Shown in pieces: positions 34,255 through 48,137 of a stretch of 64,000 nt of DNA. Made by a program: the position numbers and the translations under genes. Within the stretch, counting starts at the first letter, position 1. Each line of letters opens with the position of its first letter. The notes under the pieces were generated by a model. The model was not told where the DNA came from and ran no database searches. It was given only the letters and a program-made list of their open reading frames with translations. Origin of the DNA: Acipenser ruthenus (Eukaryota > Chordata > Actinopteri > Acipenseriformes > Acipenseridae); the NCBI RefSeq assembly GCF_902713425.1, contig NC_081190.1, positions 99,021,571-99,085,570 on the forward strand. The letters run 5' to 3'.

Positions 34255-35321
34255 ATGTTATAGTCAAAGTTAAAAACACAGGTATTGAAAGCAATTAGCG
34301 ATTATCTATATATCTCCAGCAGGTGGCTCTGTCAGACTGGGAATGAGATTTTGTTTTTTCTTTCGGAGCGTATAATGTTCTAGAAAGTACCAAAGTGTTT
34401 TATGTACATGTATTGTGAAGTGTTTCATCTTGAGAAGACAAAGTAACGAGTCAGCGGCACGTGTATCAAAGTTACAAAGTTGCTAATATTAAAGAAGACG
34501 AGGTTCAGCGGTACAGTTGTTTTTTTTAAAACATAGTGTTTCAGCTCTGTACAGACGTTCTATGTCGTTATCCGTTATTGATTCAGCTTTATTTAGATGA
34601 TTGCCTTTACCTTGTTTTAATTTCCCGTTCCTCTGAGATACGAATCTACCAGCTTTACATCTTTTTTTTTTTTTTTTAACGTATTCTCATTTTGTTGATC
34701 ATTAATGCACATTTCTGTACTGTGGGTGTTGTCGAGCGATTGAAAACGAGACATTTTGTGTTTGAATTGAAAGAGATGGTCTCGAGGAGTCGAACAAGTC
34801 ACAATAAGCCTTCATCCATGTATCATGTAACCACATGTATGCTGTCTCTAACTGGAGGAGAGGGACCCTTGCAGTACTGCTCAGCCTAAAGAACCACACG
34901 AGTTGTTTGAAAGGGGGATTTATTTTGTAGAATAAACATCAAATTGGTTTCAGGGCATACAGTCCTCCAACGGCAACACAGCTCAGTACAGCTGAGATCC
35001 ATTACAACACTGCTGCAGATTCAAACTAAAAGAGGGTAATATACAAAATGGATGCCTTTGAGAACTTAACACTTTCAATGCCAACGTGTGGCTACTACTT
35101 TGTGAACATACAATTTCGCAAGAATCTAATGGCACTTTTAATGCTGCTATATATACACACACAGACACACGGACACACGGGCCCGCACACGTGGAGCCCA
35201 GAGCTGCTTAAATGTTAACGTTTGTGACAAATTAGAGATCTGGAAATCCCTCCCCCAACCTGTCATTGCATGAATGATATTAACTTAATACTATGAAAGA
35301 GATAAACCAAGACTGTCGTTC

Positions 35322-35442
35322 GCTTACGGCCATACCACCTTGAGAACGCCCGATCTCGTCTGATCTCGGAAGCTAAGCAAGGTCGGGCCTGGTTAGTACT
35401 TGGATGGGAGACCGCCTGGGAATACCAGGTGCTGTAAGCTTT
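35322..35442 (+). rRNA. 5S rRNA, unit 13
   Basis: Majority 5S sequence. Last 5S of block copy 1, with its partner at 55734. Confidence 0.98.
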
Positions 35443-36332
35443 TCTTTCTGCAGCTTGACAGGGGGCGCTATTTCCCTTGTTATTTATGTTACTAACCTGG
35501 AAGCTGTAAGTCTAAACATCGTTTTCTTTTTTTGGTTTTTTTATTGTCCCATTCCACACACGAACAAGTATTGTATCAGCCTTTACTGGTTTTGAAAACT
35601 GAGTTAGGACAGAAAGGGTTATCGTATTATATTCTAAGCCGAAACTACCAGTAGCGGTCCGATACAAACAAATGTGAACAGGGTTAAGACAAAAGTACTG
35701 ACGAGTTTTGCTAGTTATGGTTAGTTTAATTAATTAAAAAAAGAAATAACAGTTGATGAAGTACTTTTTATTATAGTAACAGAACGAGACATGTTTTAAA
35801 GCCACAAACTGCGTGTTTAGATTATTGTGCCAAACAAGAGAACAAAACGAGCATATCAACCAAGAACGGATTTAGTGACCCGTTCATTCGTTCGAGTTTA
35901 TTTATATTATGTGTGACCTTAACAAATGTTTGACCAATGTTTTGCTTGCTTTCTTTTTGAAAGTCGTACATTTGTTACATTTTTTTTATTTCGTTTACGC
36001 AGACGTGTATACAGACCCGTCGCTTCTTTTGCGGAACATCTCACATGCTGCTGCACGAATGACGTCGTCCTGTGTAAATCCTGGCATCTTGTCCTCCAAT
36101 GATAAAGGCGCATGCAAATATATACCGAGAGGCATTACGGGAATGCAATTTATAAATACTTATACTGAAAACTGAAGGAACCCATTACACCCAACAGACT
36201 GGAAAGTGCGCTATGATAACAATGAAAATGTTATATTAGGAAAAGAGTGTTTCTTTAAATTGCAGATGTAGGCACCGTTTCTTTGAAAAATGTCTCTTGT
36301 GGACGGGTGACGACTCGCAATGTGTACAACTC

Positions 36333-36496
36333 ATACTTACCTGGCAGGGGAGATACCATGATCATGAAGGTGGTTCACCCAGGGCGAGGCTCGGCCATTG
36401 CACTCCGGCTGTGCTGACCCCTGCGAATTCCCCAAATGCGGGAATCTCGACTGCATAATTTCTGGTAGTGGGGGACTGCGTTCGCGCTCTCCCCTG
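36333..36496 (+). ncRNA. U1 snRNA, unit 13
   Basis: Identical to unit 1 U1. Octamer at 36112-36119, PSE-like element about 36271-36288. The seven-copy ACTC tract after it (36545-36572) marks the junction of the two 20.4 kb blocks. Confidence 0.98.
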
Positions 36497-36864
36497 AAAC
36501 TATGGTCAAAGACAGAAACAAACACGAACCCGTCGGAGGAAGGAACTCACTCACTCACTCACTCACTCACTCACTAGTTATTCAACAACTCTCCGGCAGG
36601 CGGCTTCGTCACACAGGGAGTCAGGTTTTCTTTAAAAGGAGCTCAATGTTTTTAGCTTTCTGACTGTCAAATAAATAGCTACGTGGTTCCTGCACATCTA
36701 TTTCCATGTTTCGTTATTTTTTATTGACAAGACTAAAAGTAAAGACTCAGCAGTGTCTGTATCAAAGTTTTTATTTTTATTTTAAATAATTGGAAATCAT
36801 TTTCGAGCTTATCAGTTTTATTTATTTAGTTGATGTTTTTTATTCAGATAAACTGTGCATCACA

Positions 36865-36866
<2 letters not shown>

Positions 36867-36896
<30 letters not shown>
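36867..36896 (+). repeat. (TGC)10 microsatellite, unit 13
   Basis: Ten copies. It matches 16455, but the tract 20,412 bp downstream at 57279 has 16. Confidence 0.98.
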
Positions 36897-37076
36897 AGAG
36901 TCACTTACAATAGGACCTGGGTTTTACATCTCATTTGAAGGAAGGAGCACAAGGAGGTTAAGGGACTTGCTCAGGGACAGGGTCACACACAATGAGCCAG
37001 TGGCTGAGCTGGGATTGAACCAGGAACCTCCCGGTAACAAGAGCTTTTCTTTAACCACCTGACCACTAAGCCCCTT
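36897..37076 (+). mobile_element. L2/MIR-type 3' tail fragment, unit 13
   Basis: Copy of the unit 1 fragment. Confidence 0.65.
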
Positions 37077-37157
37077 AAAACATATCTTGGCAGACAAACA
37101 CTTTAATTAGACAACATAAAACCACATACAAGCAGATTTACAAGCAGGGCTGCAATC

Positions 37158-37176
37158 GCGTTCGCGCTCTCCCCTG
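37158..37176 (+). pseudogene. U1 3'-end relic, unit 13
   Basis: Same relic. Confidence 0.88.
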
Positions 37177-38242
37177 ATGTTATAGTCAAAGTTAAAAACA
37201 CAGGTATTGAAAGCAATTAGCGATTATCTATATATCTCCAGCAGGTGGCTCTGTCAGACTGGGAATGAGATTTTGTTTTTTCTTTCGGAGCGTATAATGT
37301 TCTAGAAAGTACCAAAGTGTTTTATGTACATGTATTGTGAAGTGTTTCATCTTGAGAAGACAAAGTAACGAGTCAGCGGCACGTGTATCAAAGTTACAAA
37401 GTTGCTAATATTAAAGAAGACGAGGTTCAGCGGTACAGTTGTTTTTTTTAAAACATAGTGTTTCAGCTCTGTACAGACGTTCTATGTCGTTATCCGTTAT
37501 TGATTCAGCTTTATTTAGATGATTGCCTTTACCTTGTTTTAATTTCCCGTTCCTCTGAGATACGAATCTACCAGCTTTACATCTTTTTTTTTTTTTTTAA
37601 CGTATTCTCATTTTGTTGATCATTAATGCACATTTCTGTACTGTGGGTGTTGTCGAGCGATTGAAAACGAGACATTTTGTGTTTGAATTGAAAGAGATGG
37701 TCTCGAGGAGTCGAACAAGTCACAATAAGCCTTCATCCATGTATCATGTAACCACATGTATGCTGTCTCTAACTGGAGGAGAGGGACCCTTGCAGTACTG
37801 CTCAGCCTAAAGAACCACACGAGTTGTTTGAAAGGGGGATTTATTTTGTAGAATAAACATCAAATTGGTTTCAGGGCATACAGTCCTCCAACGGCAACAC
37901 AGCTCAGTACAGCTGAGATCCATTACAACACTGCTGCAGATTCAAACTAAAAGAGGGTAATATACAAAATGGATGCCTTTGAGAACTTAACACTTTCAAT
38001 GCCAACGTGTGGCTACTACTTTGTGAACATACAATTTCGCAAGAATCTAATGGCACTTTTAATGCTGCTATATATACACACACAGACACACGGACACACG
38101 GGCCCGCACACGTGGAGCCCAGAGCTGCTTAAATGTTAACGTTTGTGACAAATTAGAGATCTGGAAATCCCTCCCCCAACCTGTCATTGCATGAATGATA
38201 TTAACTTAATACTATGAAAGAGATAAACCAAGACTGTCGTTC

Positions 38243-38363
38243 GCTTACGGCCATACCACCTTGAGAACGCCCGATCTCGTCTGATCTCGGAAGCTAAGCA
38301 AGGTCGGGCCTGGTTAGTACTTGGATGGGAGACCGCCTGGGAATACCAGGTGCTGTAAGCTTT
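38243..38363 (+). rRNA. 5S rRNA, unit 14
   Basis: Majority 5S sequence. First 5S of block copy 2. Confidence 0.98.
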
Positions 38364-39253
38364 TCTTTCTGCAGCTTGACAGGGGGCGCTATTTCCCTTG
38401 TTATTTATGTTACTAACCTGGAAGCTGTAAGTCTAAACATCGTTTTCTTTTTTTGGTTTTTTTATTGTCCCATTCCACACACGAACAAGTATTGTATCAG
38501 CCTTTACTGGTTTTGAAAACTGAGTTAGGACAGAAAGGGTTATCGTATTATATTCTAAGCCGAAACTACCAGTAGCGGTCCGATACAAACAAATGTGAAC
38601 AGGGTTAAGACAAAAGTACTGACGAGTTTTGCTAGTTATGGTTAGTTTAATTAATTAAAAAAAGAAATAACAGTTGATGAAGTACTTTTTATTATAGTAA
38701 CAGAACGAGACATGTTTTAAAGCCACAAACTGCGTGTTTAGATTATTGTGCCAAACAAGAGAACAAAACGAGCATATCAACCAAGAACGGATTTAGTGAC
38801 CCGTTCATTCGTTCGAGTTTATTTATATTATGTGTGACCTTAACAAATGTTTGACCAATGTTTTGCTTGCTTTCTTTTTGAAAGTCGTACATTTGTTACA
38901 TTTTTTTTATTTCGTTTACGCAGACGTGTATACAGACCCGTCGCTTCTTTTGCGGAACATCTCACATGCTGCTGCACGAATGACGTCGTCCTGTGTAAAT
39001 CCTGGCATCTTGTCCTCCAATGATAAAGGCGCATGCAAATATATACCGAGAGGCATTACGGGAATGCAATTTATAAATACTTATACTGAAAACTGAAGGA
39101 ACCCATTACACCCAACAGACTGGAAAGTGCGCTATGATAACAATGAAAATGTTATATTAGGAAAAGAGTGTTTCTTTAAATTGCAGATGTAGGCACCGTT
39201 TCTTTGAAAAATGTCTCTTGTGGACGGGTGACGACTCGCAATGTGTACAACTC

Positions 39254-39418
39254 ATACTTACCTGGCAGGGGAGATACCATGATCATGAAGGTGGTTCACC
39301 CAGGGCGAGGCTCGGCCATTGCACTCCGGCTGTGCTGACCCCTGCGAATTCCCCAAATGCGGGAATCTCGACTGCATAATTTCTGGTAGTGGGGGGACTG
39401 CGTTCGCGCTCTCCCCTG
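39254..39418 (+). ncRNA. U1 snRNA, unit 14 (extra G in stem-loop IV)
   Basis: 165 nt, with six G at 39391-39396 as in unit 7. Octamer at 39033-39040, PSE-like element about 39192-39209. Confidence 0.96.
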
Positions 39419-39778
39419 AAACTATGGTCAAAGACAGAAACAAACACGAACCCGTCGGAGGAAGGAACTCACTCACTCACTCACTCACTAGTTATTCAAC
39501 AACTCTCCGGCAGGCGGCTTCGTCACACAGGGAGTCAGGTTTTCTTTAAAAGGAGCTCAATGTTTTTAGCTTTCTGACTGTCAAATAAATAGCTACGTGG
39601 TTCCTGCACATCTATTTCCATGTTTCGTTATTTTTTATTGACAAGACTAAAAGTAAAGACTCAGCAGTGTCTGTATCAAAGTTTTTATTTTTATTTTAAA
39701 TAATTGGAAATCATTTTCGAGCTTATCAGTTTTATTTATTTAGTTGATGTTTTTTATTCAGATAAACTGTGCATCACA

Positions 39779-39780
<2 letters not shown>

Positions 39781-39813
<33 letters not shown>
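39781..39813 (+). repeat. (TGC)11 microsatellite, unit 14
   Basis: Eleven copies. Confidence 0.98.
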
Positions 39814-39993
39814 AGAGTCACTTACAATAGGACCTGGGTTTTACATCTCATTTGAAGGAAGGAGCACAAGGAGGTTAAGGGACTTGCTCAGGGACAGGGT
39901 CACACACAATGAGCCAGTGGCTGAGCTGGGATTGAACCAGGAACCTCCCGGTAACAAGAGCTTTTCTTTAACCACCTGACCACTAAGCCCCTT
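39814..39993 (+). mobile_element. L2/MIR-type 3' tail fragment, unit 14
   Basis: Copy of the unit 1 fragment. Confidence 0.65.
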
Positions 39994-40074
39994 AAAACAT
40001 ATCTTGGCAGACAAACACTTTAATTAGACAACATAAAACCACATACAAGCAGATTTACAAGCAGGGCTGCAATC

Positions 40075-40093
40075 GCGTTCGCGCTCTCCCCTG
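40075..40093 (+). pseudogene. U1 3'-end relic, unit 14
   Basis: Same relic. Confidence 0.88.
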
Positions 40094-41160
40094 ATGTTAT
40101 AGTCAAAGTTAAAAACACAGGTATTGAAAGCAATTAGCGATTATCTATATATCTCCAGCAGGTGGCTCTGTCAGACTGGGAATGAGATTTTGTTTTTTCT
40201 TTCGGAGCGTATAATGTTCTAGAAAGTACCAAAGTGTTTTATGTACATGTATTGTGAAGTGTTTCATCTTGAGAAGACAAAGTAACGAGTCAGCGGCACG
40301 TGTATCAAAGTTACAAAGTTGCTAATATTAAAGAAGACGAGGTTCAGCGGTACAGTTGTTTTTTTTAAAACATAGTGTTTCAGCTCTGTACAGACGTTCT
40401 ATGTCGTTATCCGTTATTGATTCAGCTTTATTTAGATGATTGCCTTTACCTTGTTTTAATTTCCCGTTCCTCTGAGATACGAATCTACCAGCTTTACATC
40501 TTTTTTTTTTTTTTTTAACGTATTCTCATTTTGTTGATCATTAATGCACATTTCTGTACTGTGGGTGTTGTCGAGCGATTGAAAACGAGACATTTTGTGT
40601 TTGAATTGAAAGTGATGGTCTCGAGGAGTCGAACAAGTCACAATAAGCCTTCATCCATGTATCATGTAACCACATGTATGCTGTCTCTAACTGGAGGAGA
40701 GGGACCCTTGCAGTACTGCTCAGCCTAAAGAACCACACGAGTTGTTTGAAAGGGGGATTTATTTTGTAGAATAAACATCAAATTGGTTTCAGGGCATACA
40801 GTCCTCCAACGGCAACACAGCTCAGTACAGCTGAGATCCATTACAACACTGCTGCAGATTCAAACTAAAAGAGGGTAATATACAAAATGGATGCCTTTGA
40901 GAACTTAACACTTTCAATGCCAACGTGTGGCTACTACTTTGTGAACATACAATTTCGCAAGAATCTAATGGCACTTTTAATGCTGCTATATATACACACA
41001 CAGACACACGGACACACGGGCCCGCACACGTGGAGCCCAGAGCTGCTTAAATGTTAACGTTTGTGACAAATTAGAGATCTGGAAATCCCTCCCCCAACCT
41101 GTCATTGCATGAATGATATTAACTTAATACTATGAAAGAGATAAACCAAGACTGTCGTTC

Positions 41161-41281
41161 GCTTACGGCCATACCACCTTGAGAACGCCCGATCTCGTCT
41201 GATCTCGGAAGCTAAGCAAGGTCGGGCCTGGTTAGTACTTGGATGGGAGACCGCCTGGGAATACCAGGTGCTGTAAGCTTT
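41161..41281 (+). rRNA. 5S rRNA, unit 15
   Basis: Majority 5S sequence. Confidence 0.98.
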
Positions 41282-42171
41282 TCTTTCTGCAGCTTGACAG
41301 GGGGCGCTATTTCCCTTGTTATTTATGTTACTAACCTGGAAGCTGTAAGTCTAAACATCGTTTTCTTTTTTTGGTTTTTTTATTGTCCCATTCCACACAC
41401 GAACAAGTATTGTATCAGCCTTTACTGGTTTTGAAAACTGAGTTAGGACAGAAAGGGTTATCGTATTATATTCTAAGCCGAAACTACCAGTAGCGGTACG
41501 ATACAAACAAATGTGAACAGGGTTAAGACAAAAGTACTGACGAGTTTTGCTAGTTATGGTTAGTTTAATTAATTAAAAAAAGAAATAACAGTTGATGAAG
41601 TACTTTTTATTATAGTAACAGAACGAGACATGTTTTAAAGCCACAAACTGCGTGTTTAGATTATTGTGCCAAACAAGAGAACAAAACGAGCATATCAACC
41701 AAGAACGGATTTAGTGACCCGTTCATTCGTTCGAGTTTATTTATATTATGTGTGACCTTAACAAATGTTTGACCAATGTTTTGCTTGCTTTCTTTTTGAA
41801 AGTCGTACATTTGTTACATTTTTTTTATTTCGTTTACGCAGACGTGTATACAGACCCGTCGCTTCTTTTGCGGAACATCTCACATGCTGCTGCACGAATG
41901 ACGTCGTCCTGTGTAAATCCTGGCATCTTGTCCTCCAATGATAAAGGCGCATGCAAATATATACCGAGAGGCATTACGGGAATGCAATTTATAAATACTT
42001 ATACTGAAAACTGAAGGAACCCATTACACCCAACAGACTGGAAAGTGCGATATGATAACAATGAAAATGTTATATTAGGAAAAGAGTGTTTCTTTAAATT
42101 GCAGATGTAGGCACCGTTTCTTTGAAAAATGTCTCTTGTGGACGGGTGACGACTCGCAATGTGTACAACTC

Positions 42172-42335
42172 ATACTTACCTGGCAGGGGAGATACCATGA
42201 TCATGAAGGTGGTTCACCCAGGGCGAGGCTCGGCCATTGCACTCCGGCTGTGCTGACCCCTGCGAATTCCCCAAATGCGGGAATCTCGACTGCATAATTT
42301 CTGGTAGTGGGGGACTGCGTTCGCGCTCTCCCCTG
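42172..42335 (+). ncRNA. U1 snRNA, unit 15
   Basis: Identical to unit 1 U1. Octamer at 41951-41958, PSE-like element about 42110-42127. Confidence 0.98.
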
Positions 42336-42697
42336 AAACTATGGTCAAAGACAGAAACAAACACGAACCCGTCGGAGGAAGGAACTCACTCACTCACTCA
42401 TTCACTAGTTATTCAACAACTCTCCGGCAGGCGGCTTCGTCACACAGGGAGTCAGGTTTTCTTTAAAAGGAGCTCAATGTTTTTAGCTTTCTGACTGTCA
42501 AATAAATAGCTACGTGGTTCCTGCACATCTATTTCCATGTTTCGTTATTTTTTATTGACAAGACTAAAAGTAAAGACTCAGCAGTGTCTGTATCAAAGTT
42601 TTTATTTTTATTTTAAATAATTGGAAATCATTTTCGAGCTTATCAGTTTTATTTATTTAGTTGATGTTTTTTATTCAGATAAACTGTGCATCACAAC

Positions 42698-42718
42698 TGC
42701 TGCTGCTGCTGCTGCTGC
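42698..42718 (+). repeat. (TGC)7 microsatellite, unit 15
   Basis: Seven copies. Confidence 0.98.
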
Positions 42719-42898
42719 AGAGTCACTTACAATAGGACCTGGGTTTTACATCTCATTTGAAGGAAGGAGCACAAGGAGGTTAAGGGACTTGCTCAGGGAC
42801 AGGGTCACACACAATGAGCCAGTGGCTGAGCTGGGATTGAACCAGGAACCTCCCGGTAACAAGAGCTTTTCTTTAACCACCTGACCACTAAGCCCCTT
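42719..42898 (+). mobile_element. L2/MIR-type 3' tail fragment, unit 15
   Basis: Copy of the unit 1 fragment. Confidence 0.65.
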
Positions 42899-42979
42899 AA
42901 AACATATCTTGGCAGACAAACACTTTAATTAGACAACATAAAACCACATACAAGCAGATTTACAAGCAGGGCTGCAATC

Positions 42980-42998
42980 GCGTTCGCGCTCTCCCCTG
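42980..42998 (+). pseudogene. U1 3'-end relic, unit 15
   Basis: Same relic. Confidence 0.88.
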
Positions 42999-44064
42999 AT
43001 GTTATAGTCAAAGTTAAAAACACAGGTATTGAAAGCAATTAGCGATTATCTATATATCTCCAGCAGGTGGCTCTGTCAGACTGGGAATGAGATTTTGTTT
43101 TTTCTTTCGGAGCGTATAATGTTCTAGAAAGTACCAAAGTGTTTTATGTACATGTATTGTGAAGTGTTTCATCTTGAGAAGACAAAGTAACGAGTCAGCG
43201 GCACGTGTATCAAAGTTACAAAGTTGCTAATATTAAAGAAGACGAGGTTCAGCGGTACAGTTGTTTTTTTTAAAACATAGTGTTTCAGCTCTGTACAGAC
43301 GTTCTATGTCGTTATCCGTTATTGATTCAGCTTTATTTAGATGATTGCCTTTACCTTGTTTTAATTTCCCGTTCCTCTGAGATACGAATCTACCAGCTTT
43401 ACATCTTTTTTTTTTTTTTTAACGTATTCTCATTTTGTTGATCATTAATGCACATTTCTGTACTGTGGGTGTTGTCGAGCGATTGAAAACGAGACATTTT
43501 GTGTTTGAATTGAAAGAGATGGTCTCGAGGAGTCGAACAAGTCACAATAAGCCTTCATCCATGTATCATGTAACCACATGTATGCTGTCTCTAACTGGAG
43601 GAGAGGGACCCTTGCAGTACTGCTCAGCCTAAAGAACCACACGAGTTGTTTGAAAGGGGGATTTATTTTGTAGAATAAACATCAAATTCGTTTCAGGGCA
43701 TACAGTCCTCCAACGGCAACACAGCTCAGTACAGCTGAGATCCATTACAACACTGCTGCAGATTCAAACTAAAAGAGGGTAATATACAAAATGGATGCCT
43801 TTGAGAACTTAACACTTTCAATGCCAACGTGTGGCTACTACTTTGTGAACATACAATTTCGCAAGAATCTAATGGCACTTTTAATGCTGCTATATATACA
43901 CACACAGACACACGGACACACGGGCCCGCACACGTGGAGCCCAGAGCTGCTTAAATGTTAACGTTTGTGACAAATTAGAGATCTGGAAATCCCTCCCCCA
44001 ACCTGTCATTGCATGAATGATATTAACTTAATACTATGAAAGAGATAAACCAAGACTGTCGTTC

Positions 44065-44185
44065 GCTTACGGCCATACCACCTTGAGAACGCCCGATCTC
44101 GTCTGATCTCGGAAGCTAAGCAAGGTCGGGCCTGGTTAGTACTTGGATGGGAGACCGCCTGGGAATACCAGGTGCTGTAAGCTTT
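44065..44185 (+). rRNA. 5S rRNA, unit 16
   Basis: Majority 5S sequence, with the GGTGCG downstream flank variant. Confidence 0.98.
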
Positions 44186-45075
44186 TCTTTCTGCAGCTTG
44201 ACAGGGTGCGCTATTTCCCTTGTTATTTATGTTACTAACCTGGAAGCTGTAAGTCTAAACATCGTTTTCTTTTTTTGGTTTTTTTATTGTCCCATTCCAC
44301 ACACGAACAAGTATTGTATCAGCCTTTACTGGTTTTGAAAACTGAGTTAGGACAGAAAGGGTTATCGTATTATATTCTAAGCCGAAACTACCAGTAGCGG
44401 TCCGATACAAACAAATGTGAACAGGGTTAAGACAAAAGTACTGACGAGTTTTGCTAGTTATGGTTAGTTTAATTAATTAAAAAAAGAAATAACAGTTGAT
44501 GAAGTACTTTTTATTATAGTAACAGAACGAGACATGTTTTAAAGCCACAAACTGCGTGTTTAGATTATTGTGCCAAACAAGAGAACAAAACGAGCATATC
44601 AACCAAGAACGGATTTAGTGACCCGTTCATTCGTTCGAGTTTATTTATATTATGTGTGACCTTAACAAATGTTTGACCAATGTTTTGCTTGCTTTCTTTT
44701 TGAAAGTCGTACATTTGTTACATTTTTTTTATTTCGTTTACGCAGACGTGTATACAGACCCGTCGCTTCTTTTGCGGAACATCTCACATGCTGCTGCACG
44801 AATGACGTCGTCCTGTGTAAATCCTGGCATCTTGTCCTCCAATGATAAAGGCGCATGCAAATATATACCGAGAGGCATTACGGGAATGCAATTTATAAAT
44901 ACTTATACTGAAAACTGAAGGAACCCATTACACCCAACAGACTGGAAAGTGCGATATGATAACAATGAAAATGTTATATTAGGAAAAGAGTGTTTCTTTA
45001 AATTGCAGATGTAGGCACCGTTTCTTTGAAAAATGTCTCTTGTGGACGGGTGACGACTCGCAATGTGTACAACTC

Positions 45076-45239
45076 ATACTTACCTGGCAGGGGAGATACC
45101 ATGATCATGAAGGTGGTTCACCCAGGGCGAGGCTCGGCCATTGCACTCCGGCTGTGCTGACCCCTGCGAATTCCCCAAATGCGGGAATCTCGACTGCATA
45201 ATTTCTGGTAGTGGGGGACTGCGTTCGCGCTCTCCCCTG
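45076..45239 (+). ncRNA. U1 snRNA, unit 16
   Basis: Identical to unit 1 U1. Octamer at 44855-44862, PSE-like element about 45014-45031. Confidence 0.98.
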
Positions 45240-45593
45240 AAACTATGGTCAAAGACAGAAACAAACACGAACCCGTCGCAGGAAGGAACTCACTCACTCA
45301 CTAGTTGTTCAACAACTCTCCGGCAGGCGGCTTCGTCACACAGGGAGTCAGGTTTTCTTTAAAAGGAGCTCAATGTTTTTAGCTTTCTGACTGTCAAATA
45401 AATAGCTACGTGGTTCCTGCACATCTATTTCCATGTTTCGTTATTTTTTATTGACAAGACTAAAAGTAAAGACTCAGCAGTGTCTGTATCAAAGTTTTTA
45501 TTTTTATTTTAAATAATTGGAAATCATTTTCGAGCTTATCAGTTTTATTTATTTAGTTGATGTTTTTTATTCAGATAAACTGTGCATCACAAC

Positions 45594-45620
45594 TGCTGCT
45601 GCTGCTGCTGCTGCTGCTGC
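45594..45620 (+). repeat. (TGC)9 microsatellite, unit 16
   Basis: Nine copies. Confidence 0.98.
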
Positions 45621-45800
45621 AGAGTCACTTACAATAGGACCTGGGTTTTACATCTCATTTGAAGGAAGGAGCACAAGGAGGTTAAGGGACTTGCTCAGGG
45701 ACAGGGTCACACACAATGAGCCAGTGGCTGAGCTGGGATTGAACCAGGAACCTCCCGGTAACAAGAGCTTTTCTTTAACCACCTGACCACTAAGCCCCTT
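45621..45800 (+). mobile_element. L2/MIR-type 3' tail fragment, unit 16
   Basis: Copy of the unit 1 fragment. Confidence 0.65.
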
Positions 45801-45881
45801 AAAACATATCTTGGCAGACAAACACTTTAATTAGACAACATAAAACCACATACAAGCAGATTTACAAGCAGGGCTGCAATC

Positions 45882-45900
45882 GCGTTCGCGCTCTCCCCTG
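45882..45900 (+). pseudogene. U1 3'-end relic, unit 16
   Basis: Same relic. Confidence 0.88.
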
Positions 45901-46967
45901 ATGTTATAGTCAAAGTTAAAAACACAGGTATTGAAAGCAATTAGCGATTATCTATATATCTCCAGCAGGTGGCTCTGTCAGACTGGGAATGAGATTTTGT
46001 TTTTTCTTTCGGAGCGTATAATGTTCTAGAAAGTACCAAAGTGTTTTATGTACATGTATTGTGAAGTGTTTCATCTTGAGAAGACAAAGTAACGAGTCAG
46101 CGGCACGTGTATCAAAGTTACAAAGTTGCTAATATTAAAGAAGACGAGGTTCAGCGGTACAGTTGTTTTTTTTAAAACATAGTGTTTCAGCTCTGTACAG
46201 ACGTTCTATGTCGTTATCCGTTATTGATTCAGCTTTATTTAGATGATTGCCTTTACCTTGTTTTAATTTCCTGTTCCTCTGAGATACGAATCTACCAGCT
46301 TTACATCTTTTTTTTTTTTTTTTAACGTATTCTCATTTTGTTGATCATTAATGCACATTTCTGTACTGTGGGTGTTGTCGAGCGATTGAAAACGAGACAT
46401 TTTGTGTTTGAATTGAAAGTGATGGTCTCGAGGAGTCGAACAAGTCACAATAAGCCTTCATCCATGTATCATGTAACCACATGTATGCTGTCTCTAACTG
46501 GAGGAGAGGGACCCTTGCAGTACTGCTCAGCCTAAAGAACCACACGAGTTGTTTGAAAGGGGGATTTATTTTGTAGAATAAACATCAAATTGGTTTCAGG
46601 GCATACAGTCTTCCAACGGCAACACAGCTCAGTACAGCTGAGATCCATTACAACACTGCTGCAGATTCAAACTAAAAGAGGGTAATATACAAAATGGATG
46701 CCTTTGAGAACTTAACACTTTCAATGCCAACGTGTGGCTACTACTTTGTGAACATACAATTTCGCAAGAATCTAATGGCACTTTTAACGCTGCTATATAT
46801 ACACACACAGACACACGGACACACGGGCCCGCACACATGGAGCCCAGAGCTGCTTAAATGTTAACGTTTGTGACAAATTAGAGATCTGGAAATCCCTCCC
46901 CCAACCTGTCATTGCATGAATGATATTAACTTAATACTATGAAAGAGATAAACCAAGATTGTCGTTC

Positions 46968-47087
46968 GCTTACGGCCATACCACCTTGAGAACGCCCGAT
47001 CTCGTCTGATCTCGGAAGCTAAGCAAGGTCGGGCCTGGTTAGTACTTGGATGGGAGACCGCCTGGGAATACCAGGTGCTGTAGCTTT
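46968..47087 (+). rRNA. 5S rRNA, unit 17 (3' helix variant)
   Basis: GTAGC 3' end, one A short in helix I, as in units 1, 3 and 10. Confidence 0.96.
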
Positions 47088-47973
47088 TCTTTCTGCAGCT
47101 TGACAGGGGGCGCTATTTCCCTTGTTATTTATGTTACTAACCTGGAAGCTGTAAGTCTAAACATCGTTTTCTTTTTTTGGTTTTTTTATTGTCCCATTCC
47201 ACACACGAACAAGTATTGTATCAGCCTTTACTGGTTTTGAAAACTGAGTTAGGACAGAAAGGGTTATCGTATTATATTCTAAGCCGAAACTACCAGTAGC
47301 GGTCCGATACAAACAAATGTGAACAGGGTTAAGACAAAAGTACTGACGAGTTTTGCTAGTTATGGTTAGTTTAATTAATTAAAAAAAGAAATAACAGTTG
47401 ATGAAGTACTTTTATAGTAACAGAACGAGACATGTTTTAAAGCCACAAACTGCGTGTTTAGATTATTGTGCCAAACAAGAGAACAAAACGAGCATATCAA
47501 CCAAGAACGGATTTAGTGACCCGTTCATTCGTTCGAGTTTATTTATATTATGTGTGACCTTAACAAATGTTTGACCAATGTTTTGCTTGCTTTCTTTTTG
47601 AAAGTCGTACATTTGTTACATTTTTTTTATTTCGTTTACGCAGACGTGTATACAGACCCGTCGCTTCTTTTGCGGAACATCTCACATGCTGCTGCACGAA
47701 TGACGTCGTCCTGTGTAAATCCTGGCATCTTGTCCTCCAATGATAAAGGCGCATGCAAATATATACCGAGAGGCATTACGGGAATGCAATTTATAAATAC
47801 TTATACTGAAAACTGAAGGAACCCATTACACCCAACAGACTGGAAAGTGCGATATGATAACAATGAAAATGTTATATTAGGAAAAGAGTGTTTCTTTAAA
47901 TTGCAGATGTAGGCACCGTTTCTTTGAAAAATGTCTCTTGTGGACGGGTGACGACTCGCAATGTGTACAACTC

Positions 47974-48137
47974 ATACTTACCTGGCAGGGGAGATACCAT
48001 GATCATGAAGGTGGTTCACCCAGGGCGAGGCTCGGCCATTGCACTCCGGCTGTGCTGACCCCTGCGAATTCCCCAAATGCGGGAATCTCGACTGCATAAT
48101 TTCTGGTAGTGGGGGACTGCGTTCGCGCTCTCCCCTG
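47974..48137 (+). ncRNA. U1 snRNA, unit 17 (3' box variant)
   Basis: RNA identical to unit 1 U1. G-to-A in the 3' box at 48156, as in unit 10. Octamer at 47753-47760, PSE-like element about 47912-47929. Confidence 0.98.

Larger units (their letters stand above)
16161..36572 (+). repeat. Seven-unit higher-order block, copy 1 (20,412 bp)
   Basis: Features from 16161 onward recur exactly 20,412 bp downstream. These include the six-G U1 of 18842, the A variant at about 21085, the T of TTTCCTG at about 25860, the 5S C variant at 29533, the 23-copy TGC tract at 31003 and the 4-bp deletion at 33194/33195. Upstream of 16161 the correspondence fails: the ACTC tract has 5 copies here and 7 in the later copy. 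The junction with copy 2 lies in the U1 3' flank between the ACTC and TGC tracts. Confidence 0.93.
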